The notes under the pieces: model-generated | Databases searched by the model: none | What the model was told of the DNA's origin: nothing | The model's input: the letters and a program-made list of their open reading frames with translations, nothing else | Made by a program: the position numbers and the translations under genes | From: Sulfitobacter faviae | GTDB taxonomy: Bacteria > Pseudomonadota > Alphaproteobacteria > Rhodobacterales > Rhodobacteraceae | DNA: 64,000 bases | Assembly (NCBI RefSeq): GCF_029870955.1 | Contig: NZ_PGFQ01000001.1 | Span: 2,046,001-2,110,000 of the forward strand | Direction: 5' to 3' | Shown here: one piece after another, positions 1 to 9,300 of the stretch | Position numbering within the stretch: the stretch's first letter is position 1 | How the letters are laid out: each line of letters begins with the position of its first letter

Positions 1-684
1 ATTGCCCGACCGCTGGCTCACGGTCTCGCTCATCCACATGTTGGGATTGCCGGGTTCGATCACCACGGTCTCCTTACCCCCGGCAGAGGGCAGGGCCAGC
101 CGGGTTTCGATCTCCAGCCCCCGCGCGGTGGGGCGCAGACTACAATGGGCGCTTTTCAGACCAGCTTCGGCCCCGGAATAGGGCCGCGCGGCAAAGGCGG
201 CGGCGATGGCCGGGGTGGGCTTGCTGTCGCGGGTGTCGAGCAGGGCGCGCAGGTGGATGGTCTGTGGCAGGCAGATGTCGCTGCACACGCCAAGGTCGAT
301 GCTGGTGTCCAATGTGACTGGCGCACCGGGGCGGTGCGGGGTGATGGTCAGCGGCAGGATCACCTCGCGGGCATAGCCGATGGAGTTCACCCCGCCTTGG
401 TCAAAGACCTTGGGCGCGGGCCATGTGATCTGCACATCGCGCAGGTTGTCCGAGCCGGACCAATCGAACTCCGGCGGAATGCCCGCGTCACCGGGGCTGC
501 GCCAATAGGTCTTCCAACCCGGTGCCATGCGCAGCCGGATCGCCGCCACCCGCCGCCCGTCAGACTGTTGCCAACCAGTGAGCAGATCACCCTGCAAGGG
601 CGTGCCGACAGCATCCTGCGCCGCGGCGGGCAGGGCGAGGGCGAGACAGGAGAGAAGGGCGGAAAAGAAGCGCGATATGGTCAT
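1..684 (-). CDS. DsbD N-terminal-domain-like periplasmic protein, 3' end cut by window edge
   Basis: The frame opens at ATG 684 and stays open to base 1, giving 228 codons without a stop, so the C-terminus lies outside the window. Residues 1-22 form a signal peptide ([21 protein letters not shown]). The mature part has the immunoglobulin-like pattern of the DsbD alpha domain family, including [16 protein letters not shown] and a Cys pair in [10 protein letters not shown]. In that family the Cys pair exchanges disulfides in the periplasm. No membrane domain is seen, so this is probably a stand-alone DsbD-alpha-like protein. It is not in the supplied frame list because it runs off the edge. It diverges from yqgE with 149 bases between them. 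Confidence 0.75.
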   Translation of the reverse strand, partial: MTISRFFSALLSCLALALPAAAQDAVGTPLQGDLLTGWQQSDGRRVAAIRLRMAPGWKTYWRSPGDAGIPPEFDWSGSDNLRDVQITWPAPKVFDQGGVNSIGYAREVILPLTITPHRPGAPVTLDTSIDLGVCSDICLPQTIHLRALLDTRDSKPTPAIAAAFAARPYSGAEAGLKSAHCSLRPTARGLEIETRLALPSAGGKETVVIEPGNPNMWMSETVSQRSGN

Positions 685-833
685 GCGGACTTGATGCGGT
701 ATCCTTTCGCGCCTGCCAAGTCACATTTGCATCATCCATGTTTCGCCGATGCGGCGGGCGGTGGGGCGCCTCTCTTGTTTTGTGGGGCGCAAGCGGCCAT
801 GTTCAAAGAAAGGTTACCTTCAGGAGGTGGGCG

Positions 834-1403
834 TTGACGGGGCAGACGATGGAACTGACGGGCAAACTGCTGGTCGCGATGCCGGGCATGGGCGATCCGC
901 GTTTCGCGCATTCGGTGATCTATCTTTCCGCGCATTCCGAACAGGGGGCGATGGGGTTGATCGTCAACAAACCTGCCCCGGAACTGCGCCTGTCGGATGT
1001 GCTGGATCAACTGGTCGAAGACACGCCGCCGCAGGCCAAATCGCTGGCCGTGCATTTCGGCGGACCGGTCGAGACGGGGCGCGGCTTCGTGTTGCATTCC
1101 GACGAATACCGCTCGGCCATCGAGACGCTGCGCGTGGGCGATGGCATCGCCCTGACCACCACCCGCGACATCCTCGAAGACATCGCCACCGGCAAGGGCC
1201 CGGCGCAGGCGCAGTTGATGCTGGGCTATGCAGGCTGGGGGCCGGGGCAGTTGGAGGGCGAGATCGCCCAGAACGGATGGCTAACCTGCGAAGCCTCGCC
1301 CGAGGTGATCTTCGACCTGCCGGATCCCGAGAAATGGGGCGCGGCGCTTAAGACGCTGGGGATCGACCCCTTGGGGCTGTCGGCCTCAGCCGGGCACGCC
1401 TAA
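834..1403 (+). CDS. yqgE: YqgE/AlgH family protein (DUF179)
   Basis: The core [44 protein letters not shown] and [14 protein letters not shown] segments are the signature of YqgE/AlgH. The biochemical role of this family is not settled. I start it at TTG 834 because a perfect AGGAGG (822-827) lies 6 bases upstream. The ATG at 849 (MELTGKLL) would sit 21 bases from that site, although many homologues begin at the equivalent of this Met. That gives 189 residues. The end overlaps the convergent sua5 stop by 4 bases. Confidence 0.88.
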   Translation: MTGQTMELTGKLLVAMPGMGDPRFAHSVIYLSAHSEQGAMGLIVNKPAPELRLSDVLDQLVEDTPPQAKSLAVHFGGPVETGRGFVLHSDEYRSAIETLRVGDGIALTTTRDILEDIATGKGPAQAQLMLGYAGWGPGQLEGEIAQNGWLTCEASPEVIFDLPDPEKWGAALKTLGIDPLGLSASAGHA

Positions 1404-2341
1404 CGCGGTGCGGCGGCGCGGGCCAATCGGTCGTTGATCGCACGGCCCAGCCCGTGATTGGGGATCGGCGCCACGGCGATGGTCTGACCGGTGGCGTCCA
1501 ACTGGTGCAGGTGGTCGAACAGTTTCGCCGCCGCCTCGGTCAGATCGCCGGAGGGGGAGAGGTTGAGGTCGCAGATCATCTCGCCAAACCCGAGCAGCAC
1601 TTCACCCGGCCCCGCCGTTCGCGCATTCAGCCGCACCGCCGCACCGGGCGCGTAATGCGAGGCGAGCTGCCCCGGCGCGATGATCTCGGCCCCATCCACG
1701 ACCTCCAGCGTCTGGCCAAGCGCGGCCTCGATCGCCTCGCTCGGCAGGCCGCCTGCGCGCAGCAGGGCAGGGCGGGGGCCGGTCAGGCCGATGATCGTGC
1801 TTTCCAACCCAACGGGGCAGGCACCGTCGTCCAGCACCGCCGCGATCTTACCGTCGAGGCCCGCCCGCACATGATCCGCCGTGGTCGCGCTGATTTTGCC
1901 CGAGGGGTTGGCCGAGGGCGCGGCGACGGGCCCACCGAGTTCCTGCAAGACCTGCCGCATGGCGGGGTGGGCGGGCACCCGCACCGCAAGGCTCGGCAGC
2001 CCCGCCGTGACCAGCGACGACAGCCCGCTGTCGGGCTTCAGCGGCAGGACCAGCGTGAGCGCGCCGGGCCAGAAGGCCTGCGCCAGCCGGTCGGCCTCCT
2101 CGGTCCAGTCGACATAGCGTTTGGCGGTGTCGATATCCGGCAGATGCACGATCAGCGGGTTGAAACTGGGTCGCCCCTTGGCGGCATAGATGCCCGCGAC
2201 AGCCTCGCCATTGCGGGCGTCCGCGCCAAGGCCGTAAACCGTCTCCGTCGGCAGGGCGACCAGCGCGCCGTCTTGCAGCAGGCGTGCCGCGCGGGCGATG
2301 CCTTGGGGCGTGGCGGTCAGGGTCTCGGTCGGCTGGGTCAT
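1400..2341 (-). CDS. sua5: L-threonylcarbamoyladenylate synthase, Sua5/YrdC/YwlC family
   Basis: This enzyme makes threonylcarbamoyl-AMP from threonine, bicarbonate and ATP, the first step of t6A37 modification of ANN-decoding tRNAs. At 313 residues it is the long Sua5 type: a YrdC domain (about 10-200) followed by a C-terminal Sua5 domain. Visible motifs are [14 protein letters not shown] near residue 35, [12 protein letters not shown] near 57 and [16 protein letters not shown] near 145. It starts at ATG 2341. It converges on yqgE with a 4-base stop overlap, so no separate terminator fits between them. Confidence 0.9.
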   Translation of the reverse strand: MTQPTETLTATPQGIARAARLLQDGALVALPTETVYGLGADARNGEAVAGIYAAKGRPSFNPLIVHLPDIDTAKRYVDWTEEADRLAQAFWPGALTLVLPLKPDSGLSSLVTAGLPSLAVRVPAHPAMRQVLQELGGPVAAPSANPSGKISATTADHVRAGLDGKIAAVLDDGACPVGLESTIIGLTGPRPALLRAGGLPSEAIEAALGQTLEVVDGAEIIAPGQLASHYAPGAAVRLNARTAGPGEVLLGFGEMICDLNLSPSGDLTEAAAKLFDHLHQLDATGQTIAVAPIPNHGLGRAINDRLARAAAPR

Positions 2342-2499
2342 CGGGTGTTTCGGCCTGTCGGATCATGCAGCATCCCGTGACGCCGCGTTTGGGTTGCGGG
2401 GGGCGGCCGGGCATTTCATGCTGGCGGCAACATAAACCAGCCTTTATCAGGGCCATGTCAGGCTTGCCAGAACAAGCGCGCCTTTCAGGAGGATATGAT

Positions 2500-4225
2500 A
2501 TGCCGTACCGCGCCGCCGTGGATGACTACCGTTTTCTGATCGAGGACGTGTTGGATTTCGCAACGCTTCGCAGCACCGACCGTTTCGCTGAGGCCAGTGA
2601 AGACGTCACCGGCGCGATCCTGTCAGAGGCCGGACGGCTTTGCGATGACGTGCTGGCGCCGCTGCAACGGGGTGGGGATTTGCACCCTGCAAAGCTGGAA
2701 AACGGCGTCGTGCGCACCTCTCCCGGCTTTGCCGAAGGTTTCGCCGCGATTGCGGAAGGCGGCTGGATCGGCATGTCGGCGGACCCGGAGTTTGGCGGCA
2801 TGGGCCTGCCGATGACCCTGACCAGCGCGGTCAACGAGATGATGAGCGGCGCTTGCCTGTCGCTGCAACTCGCCCCCTGATGAGCCAAGGCCAGATCGAA
2901 GCGTTGGAGCACCACGCGAGCGACGCGATCAAGGAATTGTACCTGCCCAAGCTGATCTCGGGCGAATGGACCGGCACGATGAACCTGACCGAGCCGCAGG
3001 CGGGTTCGGACGTGGGCGCGCTCAGCAGCCGGGCCGAAGACAATGGCGACGGGACTTATGCGGTCTCTGGCCAAAAGATCTACATTTCTTGGGGTGACAA
3101 TGATTTCGCGGGCAATGTCTGCCATCTGGTTCTTGCGCGCCTGCCGGGGGCTCCGGCGGGGACCAAGGGGATCAGCCTTTTCCTCGTACCGAAGTTCATC
3201 CCCGATGAGAATGGCGCGCCGGGCCAGCGCAATGGTGTGAATGTGGTCAGCCTTGAGCATAAGATGGGCCTGCACGGATCGCCCACCGCGGTGATGCAAT
3301 ACGACAAGGCCACCGGCTGGCTGGTGGGCCGCGAGGGCGGCGGCATGGCGGCGATGTTCACCATGATGAACAACGCGCGCCTTGGTGTCGGCGAACAGGG
3401 CATCGGGGCTGCCGAAGGGGCCTATCAACTGGCGCTGGACTACGCGCTGGAGCGCAAGCAGGGCCGTTCCCCCGTCGAAGGCGGCACCGGCACCATCGTG
3501 GACCACGCCGATGTGCGCCGGATGCTTTTGAGCATGAAGGCCGATATCTTTGCCTCCCGCGCGATTGCGCTGAGCTGTGCCTATGCCAGCGATATGGCGC
3601 GCGCCGGGCAGGGGGATGAATGGGCCGCGCGGGCCGCGTTCCTCACCCCGATCACCAAGGCATTCGGCACCGATGTGGGCATCAGCGTCGCCGAGATGGG
3701 CGTGCAGGTGCATGGCGGCATGGGCTTTATCGAAGAAACCGGCGCGGCGCAGTTCAGCCGCGATGTGCGCGTGACCGCGATCTACGAGGGTACAAACGGC
3801 ATTCAGGCGATGGACCTTGTGGGCCGCAAGATGATGGACGCCGGCGAGGCGGCGAACCGGCTCTTGGATGAGATCGAAGCCCATGCCGAATCCGCCCGCG
3901 GCCCTTTCCCGCGCATGGCCGATGCGGTCTGGCAGGCCAGCGAGACCCTGCGCGAGACGACCGAGTGGATGACCGCGCAGAAGGACATGAACGCGCGGTT
4001 CGCCGGTGCCGTCCCTATCTGCGCGCCTTCGCCCGCGTGATGGGCGGGCATCTGCATCTGCAAGCCGCCATGGCCGAGAAGGCCGCCGGCGCGGGCGATG
4101 CGCGGGCCAAGCTGGGGCGGTTCTATATCCAACGTCTCTTGCCTGAGCATCAGGGCCTGTTGGCCCATGCACAGGCCGGGGTAGAAGACCTCTATGCGCT
4201 TGATGTCGAAGACCTGAGAAGCTGA
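2500..4225 (+). CDS. Long acyl-CoA dehydrogenase with C-terminal extension; frame broken twice
   Basis: The protein is a flavin-dependent acyl-CoA alpha,beta-dehydrogenase of the 575-residue subfamily that includes DmdC-type 3-methylmercaptopropionyl-CoA dehydrogenases. The start is ATG 2500 with AGGAGG at 2487-2492. The frame breaks at the C run 2873-2877 (after SLQLAP; the next frame continues LMSQGQIEALEHH) and at CCC 4013-4015 (after FAGAVP; the next frame continues YLRAFARVMGG). Adding one C at each site gives 575 codons. Catalytic-base context IYEGTNGIQ and TEPQAGSDVGAL are present, and the C-terminal dehydrogenase-like domain is complete. Electrons would go to ETF and then to the ETF-QO encoded at 12987. 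The exact acyl substrate cannot be told. Confidence 0.88.
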
Positions 4226-5301
4226 TGACAGAGCAGGCCACCCTCTCCACCGCTTCGCCAAAAACCCCCAAGGGGCTGCGCTATCCTTGGGAGGTGCCGC
4301 CCGCCGAAGGGGAGGCGATTGAGGTGGCGCCGGGGGTGCTTTGGTTTCGCCTGCCACTGCCGATGAAGCTGGATCACGTCAACGTCTATGCCTTGGACGA
4401 GGGCGATAGCTGGACGGTGATCGACACGGGCTTCGCCTCGCGCCGGGCCAAGGAGATTTGGCGTGGGCTGATGGCGGGGCCGCTTGGCGGCAAGCCGATC
4501 TCGCGCGTGGTCGTCACCCATCACCACCCCGATCACATCGGCCTTGCCGGGTGGTTGCAGACCGAGTTCGGGGCGGAACTGGTCACCACGCGCACCGCGT
4601 GGTTGACCGCGCGGATGCTGACGCTCGATGTCCAAGAGGTGCCGGTCGCCGAAGCCCTTGCGTTCTACCGCAAAGCGGGGATGGCCGCGGCGCACTATGA
4701 CAAACGCGCCAATGAGCGGCCCTTCAATTTCGCCGATGTGGTGGCCCCGCTGCCGCTGGGGTTCACCCGCATCCGGCAGGGCGATGTGATCCGCATGGGT
4801 GGCCGCGATTGGGAAGTGCATATCGGCAATGGCCACGCCCCCGAACACGCGACCTTTTGGAGCCGCGGCGACAATCTGGTGATCGCGGGGGATCAGATTC
4901 TGCCCTCCATCAGCCCCAACATCGGCGTCTACCCGACCGAGCCGATGGCCGACCCCATCGGCGAATGGCTGGAGGCTTGCGAGCGTTTCGTGCCCTTGGC
5001 GCGGGAGGATCATCTGGTGCTTGGCGGCCACAAGCTGCCCTTCACCGGCCTGCCGACGCGGCTGAAGCAGTTGATCGAAAACCACCACAGCGCCCTGCGC
5101 AGGCTTCTGGCCTATATCGACACGCCGAAATCAGCCTCGGAATGTTTCGCGCCGCTGTTCAAACGCAATATCGGTGAGGCGGAATATGGCCTCGCGCTGG
5201 TTGAAGCCGTCGCCCATCTGAGCCACCTTTACCAAGCCGGAGAGGCCACGCGCAGCTTGCGCGCGGCGGATGGCGCATGGGTGTATCAGCGTAAGGGGTG
5301 A
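4225..5301 (+). CDS. MBL-fold metallo-hydrolase (LACTB2-like)
   Basis: This 358-residue metallo-beta-lactamase-fold hydrolase carries the dinuclear metal motif THHHPDHIGLAG (near residue 98), a later HAPEHATF and AGDQILPSISPN, and a terminal GGHKLPF that gives the last metal His. A C-terminal winged-helix-like region follows, as in LACTB2-type proteins. Its ATG overlaps the TGA of the acyl-CoA dehydrogenase (TGATG at 4223-4227), so the two are translationally coupled. A thioester or other acyl ester is a plausible but unproven substrate. Confidence 0.85.
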   Translation: MTEQATLSTASPKTPKGLRYPWEVPPAEGEAIEVAPGVLWFRLPLPMKLDHVNVYALDEGDSWTVIDTGFASRRAKEIWRGLMAGPLGGKPISRVVVTHHHPDHIGLAGWLQTEFGAELVTTRTAWLTARMLTLDVQEVPVAEALAFYRKAGMAAAHYDKRANERPFNFADVVAPLPLGFTRIRQGDVIRMGGRDWEVHIGNGHAPEHATFWSRGDNLVIAGDQILPSISPNIGVYPTEPMADPIGEWLEACERFVPLAREDHLVLGGHKLPFTGLPTRLKQLIENHHSALRRLLAYIDTPKSASECFAPLFKRNIGEAEYGLALVEAVAHLSHLYQAGEATRSLRAADGAWVYQRKG

Positions 5302-5304
5302 GCG

Positions 5305-5769
5305 ATGGGCGATGAGGTGAGAACGGCAGCCGAGGCCTATGAGGCTGCGGCATTACCGCGCATGCATGAGGTGCATACAGGCGCGGACCAGCCCAAGTCG
5401 GGCGATCGACCCCTGCCCAAATCGGTGACCGACAAGCCGGTGAAACAGAAATCCCCCGCGCAATGGGCCTATGAGCGAGTCGTGCTTTACCTCAAGAATT
5501 TCGAGGAAAAGCTCGACAATGATCATGAGGCGGCGATTGGCTTTGCCGGAGGCGATGCCGGGGTGCTGCGGATCGAAGGCATGGGGCATTTCGACCCCGA
5601 TATCATCACCTTTTACGGCGTCGATCCGGCAGGGGCGCGGGCGCAGTTGGTGCAGCATGTGGGGCAGCTAAACGTGATGCTGCGGGCCTTGCCGAAAAAG
5701 GTGCCGGAGGCCGCGCCACAACGGATCGGCTTTCGTCTGGTCGCCGATCTGGAAGACGGCGAAGTCTGA
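5305..5769 (+). CDS. DUF6173 family protein, function unknown
   Basis: The product is a 154-residue acidic soluble protein with no signal peptide or membrane segment. The first 50 residues are low-complexity and likely disordered. The conserved part begins at KSPAQWAYERVVLYLKNFEE and contains AIGFAGGDAGVLRIEGMG and VQHVGQLNVMLRALPKK. I recognise this as the DUF6173 type common in Rhodobacterales. The ATG is 3 bases after the MBL stop with AAGGGG at 5293-5297, so it is the last gene of the acyl-CoA dehydrogenase operon. No function is known to me. Confidence 0.7.
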   Translation: MGDEVRTAAEAYEAAALPRMHEVHTGADQPKSGDRPLPKSVTDKPVKQKSPAQWAYERVVLYLKNFEEKLDNDHEAAIGFAGGDAGVLRIEGMGHFDPDIITFYGVDPAGARAQLVQHVGQLNVMLRALPKKVPEAAPQRIGFRLVADLEDGEV

Positions 5770-5775
5770 GAGACT

Positions 5776-5876
5776 CTATAGCGTGCGGGGAAGTGTGGGA
5801 TTCCCCTATAGCGCGTAATGCGGCGCAAAGCTAGTATGGTTTTCTGCGCATCATCCCCCCGTGACAGGGTGATGCG
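5776..5876. other. Paired CTATAGCG boxes and two inverted repeats upstream of the oxidase subunit IV gene
   Basis: CTATAGCG occurs at 5776-5783 and again at 5806-5813, exactly 30 bases apart. Between them GGGGAA (5787-5792) can pair with TTCCCC (5801-5806). A second inverted repeat pairs CGCATCA (5847-5853) with TGATGCG (5870-5876). Neither is followed by a T run, so these are not typical intrinsic terminators. A role as operator or leader structure is only a guess. Confidence 0.3.
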
Positions 5877-5919
5877 AATAGGTTAATCAGCGCCAACAAA
5901 TTGTCTTAGGGAGACGAAA

Positions 5920-6054
5920 ATGGCTGAACATGAACACGGCAGCATGAATTACGAAGAGCAGCAAAAGACCTTTGACGGGTTCATGTCCTTCGTGACACGC
6001 GGCACCGTCGTCATCCTCGTGATTCTTGTTCTGCTGGCGATCTTTGCCGGTTGA
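5920..6054 (+). CDS. aa3-type cytochrome c oxidase subunit IV (44 residues)
   Basis: This small gene was missed by length-limited ORF finding. ATG 5920 follows an AGGGA site at 5908-5912. The product begins MAEHEHGSMNYEEQQKTF and ends with one transmembrane helix (about residues 27-43, TVVILVILVLLAIFAG). This matches the short subunit IV that packs against the core of aa3 oxidase in Paracoccus and Rhodobacter. It stands alone here; the core oxidase genes are not in the window. Confidence 0.85.
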   Translation: MAEHEHGSMNYEEQQKTFDGFMSFVTRGTVVILVILVLLAIFAG

Positions 6055-6087
6055 TCACGTCCTACCCCTAGGCGCGAGGGTAACGGT

Positions 6088-6696
6088 TTGAGAACTCTCT
6101 TAGCGTCGATTGCACTTGTTGGCGTTCTGGCTGGCTGCTCGGTGGATCAAAGCCCCGATAGCCCGCCCGACGTTGTGGCGCGTGCAGCCTACCGCGCGCC
6201 CGAGCCGCCCTCCCTCACATTGATGACCATGGTGAACAACCGCACCGGCAGCGGCGGCCATAGCGCGCTGATGGTGAACGGCTCGGAACGGGTGATCTTT
6301 GACCCCGCGGGGTCGTTTCGGGATGCGCGGATGGCCGAGCGGGGCGATGTGCTCTACGGGGTGACGCCTGCGTGGTTGCAGGCCTATAAATCCGCCCACG
6401 CCCGCAGCACCTTTCATGTGGTCAGTCAGGAAATCCCGGTCAGCCCCGAGGTGGCCGAACGCGCGCTTGAACTGGTGACCGCCAATGGCGCGGTGCCCGG
6501 TGCCTTTTGCGCCAATGCCACCAGCGGCATTCTCAGCCAGTTGCCGGGGTTTCAAAGCGTGGGGTCGACCTACTATCCCGTCAAGCTGCAAGAGCGGTTC
6601 GAGGCCCTGCCGGGTGTCACCACGACGAAATATTACGAAGACGATGAGGGCGATGTGATCGACGCCCTGCGCGCGGCGCAACTGGCCCGACAGTAG
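6088..6696 (+). CDS. Predicted outer-membrane lipoprotein, possible permuted papain-like (NlpC/P60-type) domain
   Basis: The start is TTG 6088 with GAGGG at 6076-6080. The N-terminus is a lipoprotein signal with lipobox LAGC (Cys 17). The mature protein has GSGGHSALMVNG near residue 52 and GAFCANATSGILSQL near residue 138. A His-first, Cys-later order is what circularly permuted papain-like hydrolases show, but I see this only by eye. Length is 202 residues. Its 33-base distance from oxidase subunit IV may mean co-transcription. Substrate and role are unknown. Confidence 0.7.
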   Translation: MRTLLASIALVGVLAGCSVDQSPDSPPDVVARAAYRAPEPPSLTLMTMVNNRTGSGGHSALMVNGSERVIFDPAGSFRDARMAERGDVLYGVTPAWLQAYKSAHARSTFHVVSQEIPVSPEVAERALELVTANGAVPGAFCANATSGILSQLPGFQSVGSTYYPVKLQERFEALPGVTTTKYYEDDEGDVIDALRAAQLARQ

Positions 6697-6705
6697 CGCC
6701 CGCGC

Positions 6706-7032
6706 TTACCCCACCAGATAGAGCATCCCATAAAGCGCCGCGGCCCCTGACAGGATCGCGGCGAGGACGTTCTTGGTCACCAGCCCCACGCCCAATGTCA
6801 CCGCCGCCGCGGTGACGCGCGGCAGGTCGAACTGCCCCCCGGTGGCCGAAGGCCAGATCACCTGAGGTGCCACCAACGCGGGCAGAATCGCCACGGCAGT
6901 ATAGCGCAGATGCCGCAAGAGCCATGCGGGCATCTGTTTGTTGCCAACCAAGCCGGTAAAGACAAAGCGCAGGAAAAAGCTGCCCAGCCCGAGGCCGATG
7001 ATCACGACCCAAAGTGCGGTTCTATCGATCAT
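6706..7032 (-). CDS. azlD: AzlD-type branched-chain amino acid exporter subunit
   Basis: The product is a small hydrophobic protein of about 108 residues with four predicted membrane helices, the partner of AzlC in a branched-chain amino acid efflux pair. I use ATG 7032 (MIDRTALWVV) because it overlaps the azlC stop as ATGA, a typical coupled arrangement. The longer frame from 7068 would run into azlC. Conserved AzlD features include LGSFFLRF near the N-terminus and a proline-containing ILPALVAPQVIW helix. Confidence 0.85.
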   Translation of the reverse strand: MIDRTALWVVIIGLGLGSFFLRFVFTGLVGNKQMPAWLLRHLRYTAVAILPALVAPQVIWPSATGGQFDLPRVTAAAVTLGVGLVTKNVLAAILSGAAALYGMLYLVG

Positions 7033-7754
7033 CGTGCCGTGCTCCCCGGTTTGCGCCGTTCCATCCATGCCTCGACCTGCGCGCCGGTGATCATGCCCGC
7101 GAGCCCCGCGATGATCAGCCCAAGCGCATAGGGCACCTCGACAGCGAAAAGGCTCACGACGACCGCGACCACCGCCGCCGCCACATGGGCCAGTGTGCGG
7201 AACATCGGCGCGATCATGGCCAGAAAGGTGATCGGAATGGCGAAGTCCAGCGCCCAGCTATCCGGCACGCTGGCTCCCACCATCGCGCCGATCAGCGTGA
7301 AGATATACCAAAGCGGCACAACCGGTGTCACGGTCCCAAAGAAATAGGCCATGCGCTGCGGCACCGTCATCTCAGGGTCGCGCTCATATTGCGTCATCGC
7401 GGCGACATAGGATTGATCGACCGTCATATAGGCCGCCAACGCCCGCTGCCACAGCGGCGCGCCGCCAATCCACGGGGTGAGAGAGGCCGAATACATCGCC
7501 ATGCGCAAGTTCACCGCCAGCGCCGAGGCCAGCACGATGGCCGTGGGCACGTCTTCTCGCAGCAGTTGCAGCGCCGTGAACTGCGCGGCCCCGGCGATCA
7601 CCACGATCGAAAAGGTCAGCGTTTCGAACACGTTCAACCCGGCCTCGGTCGCCAATAGGCCAAAGAGGGAGGCGAAGGGGATGATCACCAGCACGAAGGG
7701 CAGTGCGTCGACGATCCCTTTGCGATAGGCGGATTTGGTGGTGGTGATGGCCAT
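7029..7754 (-). CDS. azlC: AzlC family branched-chain amino acid permease
   Basis: This 241-residue membrane protein has about seven helices. Family motifs include GIVDALPFVLVIIPFASLFG near the N-terminus, AGAAQFTALQLL and LRMAMYSASLTPW. With AzlD it forms an exporter of branched-chain amino acids or their analogues in the inner membrane. The start is ATG 7754. It diverges from fdhD with 54 bases between starts, so a bidirectional promoter region must lie there, although I could not place clean boxes. Confidence 0.88.
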   Translation of the reverse strand: MAITTTKSAYRKGIVDALPFVLVIIPFASLFGLLATEAGLNVFETLTFSIVVIAGAAQFTALQLLREDVPTAIVLASALAVNLRMAMYSASLTPWIGGAPLWQRALAAYMTVDQSYVAAMTQYERDPEMTVPQRMAYFFGTVTPVVPLWYIFTLIGAMVGASVPDSWALDFAIPITFLAMIAPMFRTLAHVAAAVVAVVVSLFAVEVPYALGLIIAGLAGMITGAQVEAWMERRKPGSTAR

Positions 7755-7808
7755 GGCGAACTCTTAAATATAATGTCAAAGGCTTAGACCTAACCGCAGG
7801 GGATACAA

Positions 7809-8693
7809 TTGGCCCGAGACAATGAACTTAGCAATTATCTGATCGCCCCGGATCCGACTGCTGTTCGGCTGACCCGCAGCGTCTCTGGCGTGGATCACAC
7901 CGGGGCCGAGGTGGCGATCAATGTGGTCGAAGAGCGCCCCCTGACGATATTCCTCAACCGGCAAGAGATCGTGACCGCCATGACCATCGGCGATTACCCG
8001 GCCTATCTGGCGCTTGGGTTTCTGCGCAATCAGGGGATGCTGCGCCCGGATGAAGAGATCACCGGCGTCGATTATGACGAAGAGCTTGAGACTGTCGTCG
8101 TCCGTACCAAACGGGCCACCGATTACGAAGACAAGATGCAGCGCAAGACCCGCACCAGCGGCTGCGCCGTGGGCACGGTCTTTGGCGATATGATGGAGGG
8201 GCTGGCGGAGGTGAGCCTGCCCGAGACGCCGGTGCGCACATCGGACCTCTACGCGCTGGCGGCCAAGATCAACCGCACGCCGAGCCTCTATCTGGAGGCC
8301 GGGGCGATCCACGGCACGGTGCTTTGCCAAGGCGATCGGCCCTTGGTCTATATGGAGGATGTGGGCCGTCACAACGCGGTCGACAAGATCGCGGGTTGGA
8401 TGCTTTCCGAAGGGGTCGGGGCCGAGGATAAGGTGCTTTATACCACCGGGCGGCTGACCTCTGAGATGGTGATCAAGACGGCGATGATGGGCATTCCGGT
8501 GCTGGCGTCCCGTTCGGGCTTCACCGCTTGGGGGGTGGAGATCGCGCAGCAGGTGAACCTGACTCTGATCGGGCGGATGCGCGGGCAGCGCTTTACCTGT
8601 CTGGCCGGGGAGGGGCGGCTCATCCGCGATGCGGATCCGGCCAGCGTGGCCGAAGAGCCGCGCAAAAGCGCGCGCAAGGGCGCGAAGGATTGA
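7809..8693 (+). CDS. fdhD: Formate dehydrogenase accessory sulfurtransferase FdhD
   Basis: FdhD transfers sulfur from a cysteine desulfurase to the molybdenum cofactor of formate dehydrogenase. The 294-residue protein has the expected EERPLTIFLNRQEIVTAMTI region, YMEDVGRHNAVDKIAG and TTGRLTSEMVIKTAMMG. The loop that carries the CxxC pair in E. coli reads TSGCAVGTVFGD here, so one Cys is kept and the second position is Gly. The start is TTG 7809. It leads the molybdenum gene run fdhD-mobA-mobB/moeA, with 4 bases before mobA. Confidence 0.92.
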   Translation: MARDNELSNYLIAPDPTAVRLTRSVSGVDHTGAEVAINVVEERPLTIFLNRQEIVTAMTIGDYPAYLALGFLRNQGMLRPDEEITGVDYDEELETVVVRTKRATDYEDKMQRKTRTSGCAVGTVFGDMMEGLAEVSLPETPVRTSDLYALAAKINRTPSLYLEAGAIHGTVLCQGDRPLVYMEDVGRHNAVDKIAGWMLSEGVGAEDKVLYTTGRLTSEMVIKTAMMGIPVLASRSGFTAWGVEIAQQVNLTLIGRMRGQRFTCLAGEGRLIRDADPASVAEEPRKSARKGAKD

Positions 8694-8697
8694 CCAC

Positions 8698-9300
8698 ATG
8701 AAACAACCACTTGGCGTCATTCTGGCGGGCGGGCAAGCGACCCGTATGGGCGGCGGCGACAAGGGCCTGCTGCCGCTGGGGCAGGGCACGCTCCTGTCAT
8801 CGGTGATCGACCGGCTGGAGCCGCAGGTCGCGGGGCTGGCGCTCAACGCCAATGGCGATGCGGCGCGGTTTGCCGACCTCGGTCTGCCGGTGCTGGCCGA
8901 TAGTATCGAGGGCTTCGCCGGGCCGCTGGCGGGGGTGCTTGCTGGGCTGGACTGGGCCGCCGAACAGGGGGCCGAGAGCATCGTGACCGCTGCCGCCGAT
9001 ACGCCTTTCTTCCCCTGCGATCTGGTGCCGCGTCTGCTGCTGGCTGCCGATGGCATGGCCCATCCGCTGGCCCTCGCCGCCACGCCGGACGCGAAACGCG
9101 GCACGGCGCGGCATCCGACCTTTGGCCTCTGGCCCGTGGCGCTGCGCGACGATCTGCGCAGCGCTTTGGCGGGCGGGCTGCGCAAGGTGGTGCTCTGGAC
9201 GGAACGCCACAACGGGCGCGAGGCACTCTTCCCCGATGAGGCGGCCTTCTTCAACGTGAACACGCCCGAAGATCTGGCGAAAGCAGAGGCGATGGTATGA
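8698..9300 (+). CDS. mobA: Molybdenum cofactor guanylyltransferase MobA
   Basis: MobA attaches GMP to molybdopterin to make the guanine dinucleotide cofactor. The nucleotidyltransferase start motif ILAGGQATRMGGGDKGLLPL is at residues 8-27. TAAADTPFFPCDLVPRL near residue 100 supplies the metal-binding Asp. The C-terminus FNVNTPEDLAKAEAM is typical. At 200 residues it is normal size. It begins at ATG 8698, and its stop overlaps the next start by 4 bases (ATGA). Confidence 0.93.
   Translation: MKQPLGVILAGGQATRMGGGDKGLLPLGQGTLLSSVIDRLEPQVAGLALNANGDAARFADLGLPVLADSIEGFAGPLAGVLAGLDWAAEQGAESIVTAAADTPFFPCDLVPRLLLAADGMAHPLALAATPDAKRGTARHPTFGLWPVALRDDLRSALAGGLRKVVLWTERHNGREALFPDEAAFFNVNTPEDLAKAEAMV

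Noticed and set aside
2526-4271. An open frame of 581 codons opposite the acyl-CoA dehydrogenase
   Set aside because: The sense strand encodes a clearly conserved enzyme across two frame breaks. The antisense product is Arg/His/Ala-rich without motifs.
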